A stretch of DNA of 64,000 nt, taken from the NCBI RefSeq assembly GCF_010729665.1, contig NZ_AP022610.1, forward strand, positions 3,348,001 to 3,412,000, read 5' to 3'. Each line of letters begins with the position of its first letter. Position 1 is the first letter of the stretch. A model generated the notes under the pieces. That model made no database searches. It was not told the DNA's origin and was given only the letters and a program-made list of their open reading frames with translations. Below are positions 17,610 through 26,643 of the stretch, one piece after another. Both the position numbers and the translations under genes were made by a program. Source of the DNA: Mycolicibacterium madagascariense. Its GTDB lineage: Bacteria > Actinomycetota > Actinomycetes > Mycobacteriales > Mycobacteriaceae.

Positions 17610-18083
17610 TCAGACGTCGTCCGAGGAGCCCATGAGGCCCGTGAGGTAATCGATTGCGTCGCCTGACAATTGGCGGGACTTCTTCGTCGTCGTGTCGACG
17701 TGGACGATGACGGTCTCCGCCGTCGCGGTGCACCTGTCGCCCTGGAAGAGCGCTTGCCTCAGCCGGATCGAGCTCGAGCCCACCTTGGCCACTCGGGTAC
17801 CGATGGCGACGTCGCCCGGCCACAGAATTTCGGCCCGAAAGTCGACACCGAGATGGGCGATGACGAAAGAACATCCGTCGTCTGCCACTGGGCGCTGAGC
17901 AAGATGGAGCAACTCGACCCGTCCGGTCTCGAAGAAGGTGGCGAAGACGGCGTTGTTGACGTGGCCCTGCCGATCAGTGTCGCTGTACCGGATCTTGTCG
18001 AGGGCTCGCCCCGGAAAGTCGCCCAGACTGATGTCGCCATCGCGCATCCCGACATGATCACCTGTCGACACCGGGTTCGACAA
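17610..18083 (-). CDS. Hotdog-fold acyl-CoA thioesterase (4HBT family)
   Basis: The 157-residue protein has the 4-hydroxybenzoyl-CoA thioesterase signature IRYSDTDRQGHVNNAVFATFFETGR, including the catalytic-type Asp, and later HLGVDFRAEILWPGDVAIGTRV. It should hydrolyse an acyl-CoA ester. It is a single gene convergent with its left neighbours. The TetR at 18268 is on the same strand upstream but separated by about 185 bases. The specific acyl group is unknown. Confidence 0.88.
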   Translation of the reverse strand: MSNPVSTGDHVGMRDGDISLGDFPGRALDKIRYSDTDRQGHVNNAVFATFFETGRVELLHLAQRPVADDGCSFVIAHLGVDFRAEILWPGDVAIGTRVAKVGSSSIRLRQALFQGDRCTATAETVIVHVDTTTKKSRQLSGDAIDYLTGLMGSSDDV

Positions 18084-18267
18084 ACCGAGCCCGAGCCATC
18101 GGGGATGCCGATCGGCCCATCCCGGATGGCTGGGGTGGCGTTTCGACGACAGCCATCTCTGAAACTCTAATGACCTGGATTCCTTCTCGAGTCACTCCCC
18201 GTGGACCGAGATGATGACTCGATTGCCCTGTGAGACAAAGACACATGGACAGCGAGACGCGCCAGGG

Positions 18268-18873
18268 CTAGGCGGTGTCCGGAGTGGCGAAGGAGGCAAT
18301 GTGATCGATGGTGGTGTGCAATCCGGTCGATAGGGGCTCGGCGTCGCGCAACGCCTTGGACACCAACAGGCCGCCCTGCAGGGCGGTCAGCAGCGCCAAG
18401 GCCAACCGATCGACGTCGGCGCCCTCGATGAGTGCGCCGCGAATCTTCATCGCGAACAAGCCGTCCCGGATGGCTCCCCGCCAGCGGCGATAGCCCACCA
18501 CGACGTCGTCTCGAGCCACCTCGTCACAGTCGGCGAGCTCGTTGGCCAACGATCCCAATGGACAGCCGCCCCGAAAGTCGTTGGCGCGCGCCGTTTCCAC
18601 GATGACGTCGGCCCAGCTTCGCAACGCGTCGATGTCATCGAGGCGCGCCAGCAGGGGTTCGTGAAACCCGACGATCGTGTCGCTCCAGTGCTTGATGACT
18701 GCGCAGGTGAGGGCGTGCTTGTCCCCGAAGTAGTGGTAGATCTGCGATGCGCTCACCCCGGCGGCGGCCTGCAGGTCCTCGGCACTGGTACCCGCCACCC
18801 CCTGCTGATACATCAGGCCCGCGGCGGCGACCACGATGCGGTCGCGCGTGGCCTGCCCCTTGCGCGTGATCAC
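18268..18873 (-). CDS. TetR-family repressor
   Basis: GTG at 18873 gives a 201-residue protein beginning VITRKGQATRDRIVVAAAG. It has a clear TetR HTH (TSAEDLQAAAGVSASQIYHYFGDKHALTCAVI) and a helical ligand domain with FRGGCPLGSLANEL. The frame is open 66 codons further, but that part runs through the operator region and is not protein-like. It is divergent from the SDR gene at 19263. Three nearly identical 16-base inverted repeats in the gap point to this protein as autorepressor and repressor of the SDR pair. Confidence 0.9.
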   Translation of the reverse strand: MITRKGQATRDRIVVAAAGLMYQQGVAGTSAEDLQAAAGVSASQIYHYFGDKHALTCAVIKHWSDTIVGFHEPLLARLDDIDALRSWADVIVETARANDFRGGCPLGSLANELADCDEVARDDVVVGYRRWRGAIRDGLFAMKIRGALIEGADVDRLALALLTALQGGLLVSKALRDAEPLSTGLHTTIDHIASFATPDTA

Positions 18874-18893
18874 TCCGCGATCGTAGCTGATTC

Positions 18894-18909
18894 TGGTATT
18901 GACATTCCA
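18894..18909. promoter_or_regulatory. Operator copy 1 for TetR (TGGTAT-TGAC-ATTCCA)
   Basis: This is a 16-base interrupted inverted repeat with one mismatch from the consensus TGGAAT-N4-ATTCCA. It lies 20 bases upstream of the TetR start and includes a TTGACA hexamer. Confidence 0.6.
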
Positions 18910-18926
18910 AACAGACTGCGGTTCGG

Positions 18927-18942
18927 TGGAATGGTGATTCCA
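18927..18942. promoter_or_regulatory. Operator copy 2 for TetR (TGGAAT-GGTG-ATTCCA)
   Basis: This is a perfect 6-4-6 inverted repeat, 33 bases (about three helical turns) from copy 1. The spacer differs from the other copies while both arms are kept, which argues for selection on the arms. Confidence 0.65.
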
Positions 18943-19093
18943 TACCCACGGGTACGCACCGGCGCCGATACATACCCGCTGCCGCAGGGCAACGCGTATG
19001 TTCGGAGCATAGATGCAGCTCACAGTGCCTGTAGGCTCTTCGACGCGACGCGTCGGGCCGGACATCCCCATCGGCGCCGCTCACTTCCAAATG

Positions 19094-19109
19094 TGGAATT
19101 GACATTCCA
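19094..19109. promoter_or_regulatory. Operator copy 3 for TetR (TGGAAT-TGAC-ATTCCA)
   Basis: This is a perfect 6-4-6 inverted repeat on the SDR side of the divergent region. It overlaps a TTGACA at 19099-19104 that could be a -35 element for the SDR transcript. An adjoining TTCCA-AATG-TGGAA repeat at 19085-19098 overlaps its left arm. Confidence 0.65.
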
Positions 19110-19262
19110 TAGCGAGTGCGCAACAGTCGGTCGAGCGGCCCGTCCACGGCTTCGCAGAGCCGGTCGCATGACGGTACGAACGACCACCGCCGGAACCGGG
19201 CTGGGGGTCCACTGGACCGCTTCATCCGCAGCGAGCCAACGCCAACCGAGAGGGAACGACCG

Positions 19263-20003
19263 ATGAAATTCCACGGCAAGACCGTCCTGATCACCGGCGC
19301 TACGTCCGGAATCGGTAGGGAGACCGCGAAACTGTTCGCCCAGCATGGCGCCGCGGTGATCGTCACCGGCCGCGACGACACCCGCGGCAAGGCCGTCGTC
19401 GCGGAGGTCGAGGAGCTCGCCCCCGAGAACGCCCCCGCCCGGTTCGTCGCCGCCGACCTGAACGTCGCCGACGACGTGAAGCGACTGATTCAGCAGGCCG
19501 GGGACGTCGACGTCCTGGTCAACAACGCCGGTTTTTGGGAGCTCGCCCCGACCGCGCAGACCACCGAGGCGGGGTTGGATGCCATGTTCGCGGTCAACGT
19601 CAAGGCACCCTTCCTGCTGACCGCAGCCTTTGCCCCGGCGATGGCGGGCAACGGTGGCGGCGCGATCGTCAACGTGTCCACGATGGTCGCCGACCGCGGC
19701 CAGGCCGGCATGGCCGGCTACGGTGCCGCCAAGGCAGCCCTGGAATCGCTGACGCGCTCATGGGCTGCGGAATACGGGCCACAGGGCGTGCGCGTCAACG
19801 CCGTCGCACTGGGCCCCACCATGACTCCGGCGATGGATCCGATGGCGGACATGCTGCCCACCTTCGTCGCCGCCATTCCGCTGGGACGCGCCGCGCAGCC
19901 CATCGAAATCGCCCACGCCATCGCCTATTTGAGCAGTGACGACTCGAGCTTCATCACCGGGGCCATCGTCCCGGTCGACGGGGGCCGCCAATCAGTCTTG
20001 TGA
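19263..20003 (+). CDS. Short-chain dehydrogenase/reductase
   Basis: The 246-residue classical SDR has the cofactor loop TGATSGIGRETA at about 10-20, the NNAG motif (VLVNNAGFWEL) and the active site Ser with YGAAK. It is an NAD(P)-dependent oxidoreductase of unknown substrate. ATG 19263 follows a GAGAGGGAACG site. It is controlled by the divergent TetR through the operator triplet and followed by a second SDR. Confidence 0.92.
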   Translation: MKFHGKTVLITGATSGIGRETAKLFAQHGAAVIVTGRDDTRGKAVVAEVEELAPENAPARFVAADLNVADDVKRLIQQAGDVDVLVNNAGFWELAPTAQTTEAGLDAMFAVNVKAPFLLTAAFAPAMAGNGGGAIVNVSTMVADRGQAGMAGYGAAKAALESLTRSWAAEYGPQGVRVNAVALGPTMTPAMDPMADMLPTFVAAIPLGRAAQPIEIAHAIAYLSSDDSSFITGAIVPVDGGRQSVL

Positions 20004-20099
20004 CGTCACCGAAATCGAGGTCGTCGACCCATCGGCGGCGACCCCACCCCCGCAGCTCATTCCACGCCCACCACCACATCTCGCGATGAGGAGACTTCC

Positions 20100-21014
20100 A
20101 TGAGCACGCTCCCCTCCCCCAGCGGCCGTTTGCGCGGCCAAACCATCCTGGTCACCGGCACCACCAAGGGCGGCATCGGTTACGAGACCGCCCGCCTCCT
20201 CGGTGACGAAGGCGCCACCGTCCTGACCCACGCCCGGACCCCGGACGCGGCGCGATCCAACGTCGAGAGCCTCGTCGTCGACGGCAACGGCGCGGGCAGA
20301 TTCGTCCCGGTCGCCGCAGATCTGAGCTCCATTGCCGGCGCGCGAGCGCTCGCCGAGGCCGCTCGCGCTGCAGCGCCGGGGGGCATCCACGGTCTGGTCA
20401 ACAACGCCGGCGCCGGGTTCAAGGACCGACGGCTATCCCCTGACGGCATCGAGATGACCATGGCCATCAACCACGTCGCGGTCGCCGCCCTGACCGACGC
20501 ACTCCTGGACTCGCTGCACGCGGGCGCGGACTCGTTGGGACGCCCGTCGCGGATCGTGAGCATGACCGCCTTGATCGAGGGACGCGGGAAGGTCGAGACC
20601 GACTGGTCCTTCCCGGGCAAGTACTCCCAAACCCAGGCGTACTTCAACGCGAAGTTGGCCAACCTGCTCTGGGTGTACGCGATGGCGCGTCGACTCGACG
20701 GGCACGGCATCACCGTCAACGCCGTCAGCCCCGGCAGTGTGAACAGCGGTTTCGGCGCGAAGGCCGGCGGCACGTTCGGGCTGGTGATGAAGCTGGGTTC
20801 ACCGCTCTACGGCCACGCCAGCAAGGGCTCCGCCGGGGTCATCCGGATCATGACCGACCCCGGCCTGGCCACCGTCACCGGCGGCTACCACACGCCCTCC
20901 AAGCAGAAGAACTCCTCCAAGAAGTCCCGCACCGAGCACCTGCAGGAGCAGGTCTACCTGCAGACCGAACGCACTCTGCGAGCCCACCGCGACAATCGCC
21001 AGGAGCGCCGCTGA
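20100..21014 (+). CDS. Short-chain dehydrogenase/reductase (extended tail)
   Basis: The 304-residue SDR has the cofactor motif TGTTKGGIGYETA, HGLVNNAGAGFKD and a YFNAK catalytic pair. A basic, glutamine-rich C-terminal tail follows (SKQKNSSKKSRTEHLQEQ). It resembles retinol-dehydrogenase/oxidoreductase-type SDRs. The gene lies 97 bases after the first SDR with a GAGGAGAC ribosome site, so the two probably form one TetR-controlled transcript. Substrate unknown. Confidence 0.9.
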   Translation: MSTLPSPSGRLRGQTILVTGTTKGGIGYETARLLGDEGATVLTHARTPDAARSNVESLVVDGNGAGRFVPVAADLSSIAGARALAEAARAAAPGGIHGLVNNAGAGFKDRRLSPDGIEMTMAINHVAVAALTDALLDSLHAGADSLGRPSRIVSMTALIEGRGKVETDWSFPGKYSQTQAYFNAKLANLLWVYAMARRLDGHGITVNAVSPGSVNSGFGAKAGGTFGLVMKLGSPLYGHASKGSAGVIRIMTDPGLATVTGGYHTPSKQKNSSKKSRTEHLQEQVYLQTERTLRAHRDNRQERR

Positions 21015-21120
21015 GCACCCGGCCGTACACTGCCCGCCGACGAAAGTGGTTGCAGTACAGGCCATTCTGATTCTCGCGGTAGCGATCGTCGTCCCGCGGT
21101 CTCGACCCGGAGCCTCGACG

Positions 21121-21564
21121 TCAATGCCGTTGCGGGCTTCGGCGGCCCTCGCCTCGGCAGGCCTGGACGATGTTCACGATCGCCAAGAACATGACGGACA
21201 GCGGGATGAATGGGGCTTTGATCCCCAGCGGAAGGACGTTCGCCGGAACCTCTGGTTGCAGGTGCACGTAGGTCGCAACGCCCATGTTGACGACGAGCGC
21301 GGAGGACGCAACGACAACGGCTGGGCGGTAGACATTGGGAATCTGGTGCCGGAAGCAGGCCGGCAACAGCAGGCCACCGCCGATGGCCATTTCGCCGACC
21401 TTGCCCAGGGGAATGCTGAGCCGCGGCAGATGACTTTCGGTAATCTGCACGTCGAACATGGTGCGAAACGGCGGGAAGTACTTCAAGACGCCGAACACGA
21501 ACATGAACACACCAAGGAACATCGAATTGTATTGCAGTGTCTTGGTGTCCTGGCGGTGGTCCAC
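21121..21564 (-). CDS. Small integral membrane protein, DoxX-like
   Basis: The 147-residue protein has four hydrophobic segments (about 15-30, 55-75, 80-100, 115-137) and the general layout of DoxX/DUF-type membrane proteins, with FMFVFGVLKYFPPF at the first helix. It lies downstream of the GAF gene on the same strand. Function unknown; membrane location is clear. Confidence 0.65.
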   Translation of the reverse strand: MDHRQDTKTLQYNSMFLGVFMFVFGVLKYFPPFRTMFDVQITESHLPRLSIPLGKVGEMAIGGGLLLPACFRHQIPNVYRPAVVVASSALVVNMGVATYVHLQPEVPANVLPLGIKAPFIPLSVMFLAIVNIVQACRGEGRRSPQRH

Positions 21565-21642
21565 GGGCTACTCCTCGATCCTTGGTGATTCTGCATCCTG
21601 TGACATGGCGGCAACGAGCGGGTCGTCGGGGTCGGGTCGTCG

Positions 21643-22140
21643 CTAGTCGAGTGCCGTGGGGTCGCTTGCCATCACCGATTCGACCTCGGTGCGCAGCCGG
21701 GCCAACGCCTCGCGTTCGTCGGCTGCGTAGTGCCGGGCGTGATCGTCCAGAACGCAGACCGTCCCGACGACTTTTCCGTGGGCGTCGTGGACCGGCATGC
21801 CCAGGTAGTTGCTCAGGCCGAACTCCGTTTCGTCCTCGTTGCCGGCGAATTCGGCGTCTGCGCGTGAATCCTCCACGAAGACCGCCGAGTCGCTGTCCAC
21901 GACCCGCTCGCAGTACAGCGGCACGCGCGAATCATCCTGTCCTGCCTTCGTTCCCGCGGCGCCGACGGTGTAGTGCCGAGTCGCCTCCCCCGCCGTGGCG
22001 GCGACCACCATCGAGTCGGGGTCGGAGCGCATCACCAGCACCGACTTGACGCCGAGCCGTGTGGCCAGCTCCTCCAGTTGGGGTCCAATCTCAACCAATC
22101 CGGCAGTGGTGGCTGTGGCGTGTGGCTTCGGCTCGTTCAT
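21643..22140 (-). CDS. GAF-domain protein
   Basis: The 165-residue protein is a single GAF domain: VKSVLVMRSDPDSMVVAAT, YCERVVDSDSAVFVEDSRAD, then YLGMPVHDAHGKVVGTVCVLDD. GAF domains bind small ligands or sense redox or light. No output domain is attached. It sits upstream of a DoxX-like membrane gene. The ligand is unknown. Confidence 0.85.
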   Translation of the reverse strand: MNEPKPHATATTAGLVEIGPQLEELATRLGVKSVLVMRSDPDSMVVAATAGEATRHYTVGAAGTKAGQDDSRVPLYCERVVDSDSAVFVEDSRADAEFAGNEDETEFGLSNYLGMPVHDAHGKVVGTVCVLDDHARHYAADEREALARLRTEVESVMASDPTALD

Positions 22141-22415
22141 GACTCAATCCTGTTGGCAATAGGGGGTTGTGGGTAAAGCGTCGTGCCCGTCGCCGAACGG
22201 GACGCGAGGTCGCGATGGTGTGCGCGGTGTGCGCGCCGGCTGAGACCGTCTTGATTCTCGATTCCTCAGACCTCCAGTGAGGGAAGCTGGTCTTCCATTC
22301 GTCGTGTGGTAGCCGCTGGTGCACTGACCGTTACACGCCAATTCCGTGGCGGCGCGTCCTGGTAGGCGTCGAAGGCGCTCCGCTGCGGCGGGGGTAGCGC
22401 GCTCGGTTCGACCGG

Positions 22416-23084
22416 TCAGTTCGCCGCGCCTTCCAGGCCGGCCGCCGCGGCCTCACTGGCGCCGGGAATGCGCATTTCGAAGGTCTCGGTGACCACCGCG
22501 TAGTCGTAATATCCCATCCGAGCAATTGGCTTGATGCGTGGGATGTCGAGCTTGCCATCAGTGGTGAGGACGGACTCGTCGACGTGGATGCGCTCGACTT
22601 GGGCGAACACCACGTCGATGGTTCCCACGGGCGAGTTGCCCCGCAGCCGCTGAGTGGACAGGTAGCGACACTCGAAGTGGCACGGGCTCTCGGCGACCAT
22701 CGGAACTCCACTGAGGTCGGCATAGCTGCGGGTCACGTTGATCCGGTCGAACTCACTCTCCTGCGATGGCAGCGCCATCGCGCTGGTGTTGACCGCCTCG
22801 CGCAAATCCCATGTCGCCATGTTCCAGACGAACCAGCCGGTTTCCTCGGCATTGACGACCGTGTCCTTGCGGCGACCATCGGGATATTGGTTTGCGGCGA
22901 ACATGACCATTGGAGGGTCGAAGGTCAGGTTCTGCCACTGGCTGTAGGGCGCCAGATTCTCCACGCCGTCGGCGCTGACACTGGACAGCCAGCCGATCGG
23001 CCTCGGCACGGTGCAACTCTTGAACGGCGAATACGGCAGAGGGCACGGTTGGCTGGCCGGATCGTATTTCACATCGGTTCCCAT
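22416..23084 (-). CDS. Flavin reductase-like FMN-binding protein
   Basis: The 222-residue protein has the flavin-reductase-like split-barrel fold: TVPRPIGWLSSVSADGVENLAPYSQW and PPMVMFAANQYPDGRRKDTVVNAEETG. It is longer than the HpaC type and close to proteins annotated as FMN-binding oxidoreductases of the DIM6/NTAB group. It lies upstream of no obvious oxygenase gene. A substrate cannot be assigned. Confidence 0.85.
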   Translation of the reverse strand: MGTDVKYDPASQPCPLPYSPFKSCTVPRPIGWLSSVSADGVENLAPYSQWQNLTFDPPMVMFAANQYPDGRRKDTVVNAEETGWFVWNMATWDLREAVNTSAMALPSQESEFDRINVTRSYADLSGVPMVAESPCHFECRYLSTQRLRGNSPVGTIDVVFAQVERIHVDESVLTTDGKLDIPRIKPIARMGYYDYAVVTETFEMRIPGASEAAAAGLEGAAN

Positions 23085-23372
23085 CGTTGGATCGTCGTCG
23101 AACTAGGTGTAGCGGCAACGTCCCAAGCCTGCACCCTCGGCCGTGGCAGCGCGTGATGAACATTGCCGGCACGAATTGGGGGGTCTGGCGGGGCCGCGCT
23201 GCCGCGTAGTCCGTGCCCACGAGGTCGCGCGCCCACATCGGCGGTGTGTGCAGCGCGATCGAAGAAGGGGTCCGCCGGGCATGCGACGGTGAAAGATTGG
23301 GTTGCACGCCGTAACCGGTGGCGGCCATGCGGGGCACGAGTGCGAATCGGGCACCGATGACGACGATCTGCG

Positions 23373-23696
23373 CTATCGGATTGGAGAAGACGTGGTGGAG
23401 GTGGGGTCGAGAAGCGTGGTTTCCACCGCGACGATGTCCGACACGTCGAATCCGGCCATGTCCGCGGCGAACTCCGGGCTGGCCACGACGCGGCGGGTGG
23501 CCTCGTCGGGGTCGCTGCCGGGTGGGTACTGGATCACGGCGATCAGGCGGTGGGCGTCCGCGTCGTGCTCGGTCCACACCCCGTGTGTCGTGATGCCGAA
23601 CACGGCGAAGGTGGTCAGGTGGCGGGCCCAGTGCACGTCCGCGTAGCGCCGCAATGCGTCGGCTGATCGCAGGGTGTAGATCCGCAGTTGAAACAT
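23373..23696 (-). CDS. NIPSNAP-family protein
   Basis: The 107-residue protein has the NIPSNAP (ferredoxin-like ABM-related) pattern: MFQLRIYTLRSADALRRYADVHW, HGVWTEHDADAHRLIAVIQYP and FDVSDIVAVETTLLDP. Such small proteins occur near catabolic oxidoreductases. It ends the minus-strand run that starts with the DUF1772 gene, 46 bases downstream of it, and may share its regulation. Confidence 0.8.
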   Translation of the reverse strand: MFQLRIYTLRSADALRRYADVHWARHLTTFAVFGITTHGVWTEHDADAHRLIAVIQYPPGSDPDEATRRVVASPEFAADMAGFDVSDIVAVETTLLDPTSTTSSPIR

Positions 23697-23742
23697 GTTG
23701 GCGCGCTCCTTGATTGGCTGGTTGGGATCTCGGTCGTCGCCG

Positions 23743-24219
23743 TCAGGTCAGCAAGACCAGGCAGGAGGCGGCCACGGCAAGCCCCTGCAGCGCAGCGCGG
23801 GCGTTGATGACCGCATCCCATCGCGCCTGCAGGGCCCGGCCGTTGGGCAACGTTCGGCCGCTTTCAGCGGCCGCAGTCAGTTCCCGGTTAATGGGCGCGC
23901 TGAGCCGGGTGTAGACGACGAGCCAGATCAGCAACGCGATCAGTGCGGTGCCGGCCGCGATGGCCTGCACGTCGTCGCCGGCTGCGACGGCCGCGATCGT
24001 GCTCACGCCGGCGGCCAGGATGCCGAGCACCCCGGGGATCGGCATGCGGCGATCCCCGAAGCGGTGAATGTGACCAGTCACGGTGACCAAGGTGTGGTCA
24101 TCGACGCGGGCCAGGGCGGGACGAAGCACCATCGCGCAGAACACGTCGGTGCCGTACACCACGCCGGTGCCGAGCACCGTGAGTATCGCGGTGACCCTGA
24201 TGAGTGCTTCGAGGTTCAT
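23743..24219 (-). CDS. DUF1772-type integral membrane protein
   Basis: From ATG 24219 the protein has 158 residues and four membrane helices (about 5-25, 60-78, 83-102, 140-158). The polar loop contains PALARVDDHTLVTVTGHIHRFGDRRMPI, as in DUF1772 proteins. The longer frame to 24387 was rejected because it covers the operator repeats. It is divergent from the TetR at 24426 and probably repressed by it. Function unknown. Confidence 0.8.
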   Translation of the reverse strand: MNLEALIRVTAILTVLGTGVVYGTDVFCAMVLRPALARVDDHTLVTVTGHIHRFGDRRMPIPGVLGILAAGVSTIAAVAAGDDVQAIAAGTALIALLIWLVVYTRLSAPINRELTAAAESGRTLPNGRALQARWDAVINARAALQGLAVAASCLVLLT

Positions 24220-24243
24220 GTCGACTCCATTCTCGGGCGAGGT

Positions 24244-24310
24244 GTTAGCAACGCTAACAGGCCTATCCAACGAAGTCGATAGCGGCGCTATTCCATGTAG
24301 CATCGCTATC
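24244..24310. promoter_or_regulatory. Triplet of TAGC-N3-GCTA inverted repeats (TetR operators)
   Basis: Three 15-base repeats lie in the gap between the DUF1772 gene and the TetR gene: GTTAGC-AAC-GCTAAC at 24244-24258, GATAGC-GGC-GCTATT at 24278-24292, and TGTAGC-ATC-GCTATC at 24296-24310. The core TAGC-N3-GCTA is kept in all three while spacers vary. Start-to-start distances are 34 and 18 bases. They most likely bind the divergent TetR. Confidence 0.65.
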
Positions 24311-24425
24311 GAGGTGTCCTGGCGATCGCGCGCCGGCCACCACTGAACGGACAAGACCCGATCGCGGGAGACGTCGCAACGAATCACGTCCAGGCCGGGC
24401 AGGCGGCGCGAAGTACCGTGGACGG

Positions 24426-25070
24426 ATGACTCGAGCTGGTCTGAGCGCGTCGACTTCCTCGCCCGACGCGGGATCGACCCGCGAGGCCATCTTGCGCACC
24501 GCCGCCGTCGTCTTCCTCGCTCACGGTTACGAGCAATCCAGCATGGACCAGATCGCCCTGGAGGCCGGGGTGGCCCGTCGAACGGTGTACAACCAATTCG
24601 GTTCCAAGAAAGCGCTTTTCGACGCCACGATGGCCCAGATGTGGGAACGGATGCCGCTGGACGCCATCACCGCCGACACCACCTCGTCGACACCGCCCGA
24701 GGAAGTCCTCTACTCGATCGGCCGCACGATCGCGAACTTCTGGGCGCCACCCGAGGCGGTGGCGTTCATGCGTTTGGTGATGTGGGAGAGTTCGAAATTC
24801 CCGGAACTCGGCGAGAGCTTCCTGGACAACGGCAGGGACCCGGCTCGGCGCAGGGTCACGGAGTACGTGCGCCGGCTCGGGGGCGACGCCGGTTTTCGCA
24901 TCGACGATCCCGATCTCGCGACCGCACAGTTCATCGACGTCATTCTCGGGCAGGTCTTGCTGGGCCGATTGGTCGCCTCCTCGAACTCTGCCGTCGACGA
25001 CGAGCGTCGTGACTACGTAGTGCGCGAGGCGGTAGCACTCTTCCTCGCTCGGTACCGCGTTCCCTCCTGA
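24426..25070 (+). CDS. TetR-family regulator
   Basis: The 214-residue protein has a TetR HTH at about 18-65 (STREAILRTAAVVFLAHGYEQ, MDQIALEAGVARRTVYNQFGSKKALF) and a TetR_C-like ligand domain of the AefR type (VAFMRLVMWESSKFPELG). It is divergent from the DUF1772/NIPSNAP genes, with three inverted repeats between them. It is followed by the alpha/beta hydrolase at 25255, which it may or may not control. Confidence 0.92.
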   Translation: MTRAGLSASTSSPDAGSTREAILRTAAVVFLAHGYEQSSMDQIALEAGVARRTVYNQFGSKKALFDATMAQMWERMPLDAITADTTSSTPPEEVLYSIGRTIANFWAPPEAVAFMRLVMWESSKFPELGESFLDNGRDPARRRVTEYVRRLGGDAGFRIDDPDLATAQFIDVILGQVLLGRLVASSNSAVDDERRDYVVREAVALFLARYRVPS

Positions 25071-25187
25071 CCAAGTCCGATCCTGCGAACGACGGCGGCG
25101 GACACCACGACGGGCCGTCGCCATAAGCCCTGGATAAGCGCTGTAAAACTTCCGCCCAATCGGAACGATTCTTGCTGACCGGCCTAT

Positions 25188-25203
25188 TGCACTTTACAGT
25201 GCA
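25188..25203. promoter_or_regulatory. Perfect 6-4-6 inverted repeat upstream of the hydrolase
   Basis: TGCACT-TTAC-AGTGCA is a perfect interrupted palindrome 51 bases before the hydrolase start, a normal operator position. It does not resemble the TAGC-N3-GCTA sites, so it would be read by a different regulator. Confidence 0.45.
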
Positions 25204-25254
25204 GTGCAGAGGGTCGATTTCCCTACTCGTCGATCGAACTCACGGAGGAAGGCC

Positions 25255-26454
25255 ATGAAGGTTGGCTTCAAGGACGATTCGTTCGCGTTCGAACTCGTCC
25301 GCAATCTGGGCTTCGTCTACTACGGCGGCGCGGACATCGGCGAGCTCATGGCCACCGCTGAGGACATCGTCGAAGGGGACTTCGACAGTTGGTACGACGG
25401 TTGGCACGCCCGTGGGGAGCGCGTGCTGGGGCGAGCCGAGGGGTATCTCTCCGCCGGCCACCTGGTCAGCGCTCGAGAGGCCCTGCTGCGCGCGTCGACC
25501 TATTTTCGAATGGCAGAGTTCTACCTGCACGGCGACCCTGACGATCCGCGGATCATGTTTGATTCCACGGCATCACAGCAGGCCTACGCCAAGGCCGCCG
25601 AAATGATGGGACCTACCTGGGAACCGGTCGAAATCCCCTATGAGGGAACGACGTTACCCGGCTACTTCTACAAGGTCGACGAATCCAACGCACCGCGGCC
25701 CACTCTCGTCTTCCACGGAGGCTACGACTCGAGCTTGGAGGAGCTGTACTACTTCGCCGCCGCGGCCGCCGTCCGTCGTGGCTACAACTGTCTTACCTTC
25801 GACGGCCCGGGCCAGGGCATGCCGCTTCGAGAGCAGAAACTGGTGTTCCGATACGACTGGGAGAAAGTCGTCACCCCGGCCGTCGACTACGCCCTCTCCC
25901 GCCCCGACGTCGACGGCGATCGCCTCGCGCTCAAGGGCATGAGCCTCGGCGGGTACTTCGCCGCTCGCGCCGCGGCCTTCGAGCCCAGGTTCAAGGCCGT
26001 CATCCTCTTCGACGGCGTCTGGAGCTTCTACGACGCCATCGTGGGCATGCTGCCACCGGACGCGACGACGGCGCTCGAGAACGGCGACGCCGCCACCTAC
26101 GACACCCTCGTCGCCCATGCGATGGAGGCGAATACCCAAGCGCGGTGGGCCTTCACCCAGGGTCTCTACAGCTGTGGGGCGACGTCCTATTACGACCTCA
26201 CCGTCGCCAGCAGGAAGATGTCGCTGGAGGGCGGCGTGATCGAACGGATCAACTGCCCCACGCTGGTGATGGAGGCCGACGGAGATCAATTCTTCCGCGG
26301 TCAGCCCGAGCGTGTCTACGAGGCGTTGCACGCGCCAAAGACCTACGCCCGCTTCGGCGTCCGGGATGGGGCCGAAAACCATTGTCAGTCGGGCGCTTTG
26401 GCGTACAAGGACGAAGTGGTATTCAACTGGCTCGACGACACGCTGAACTCCTGA
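25255..26454 (+). CDS. Alpha/beta hydrolase (DUF1100/2,6-dihydropseudooxynicotine-hydrolase-like)
   Basis: ATG 25255 follows CGGAGGAAGG. The 399-residue protein has a helical N-terminal region (to about 120) and then an alpha/beta hydrolase domain with LVFHGGYDSSLEE (oxyanion region), FDGPGQGMPL and the nucleophile elbow GMSLGGYF. Late acid and His candidates are in MEADGDQFF and ENHCQSG. The N-terminal lid and length match C-C or ester hydrolases of the pseudooxynicotine hydrolase type. The substrate is unknown; an inverted repeat just upstream suggests inducible expression. Confidence 0.87.
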   Translation: MKVGFKDDSFAFELVRNLGFVYYGGADIGELMATAEDIVEGDFDSWYDGWHARGERVLGRAEGYLSAGHLVSAREALLRASTYFRMAEFYLHGDPDDPRIMFDSTASQQAYAKAAEMMGPTWEPVEIPYEGTTLPGYFYKVDESNAPRPTLVFHGGYDSSLEELYYFAAAAAVRRGYNCLTFDGPGQGMPLREQKLVFRYDWEKVVTPAVDYALSRPDVDGDRLALKGMSLGGYFAARAAAFEPRFKAVILFDGVWSFYDAIVGMLPPDATTALENGDAATYDTLVAHAMEANTQARWAFTQGLYSCGATSYYDLTVASRKMSLEGGVIERINCPTLVMEADGDQFFRGQPERVYEALHAPKTYARFGVRDGAENHCQSGALAYKDEVVFNWLDDTLNS

Positions 26455-26643
26455 GTCGCGTCCATCGGGATCATGAAGGGAACGGCATGACCAACGCAGA
26501 AACCGGGCTTAGTAGGCGCACTCGACACACATTACGTGGGCCGATAGCAACGAATTCCGAGGAATGACCAAGGACGCCAGACTGATCGGCCCGTTCACTC
26601 CGTATCTGTACAGCACCGGCGGACGCGGCTTAGAGGAGATCCG

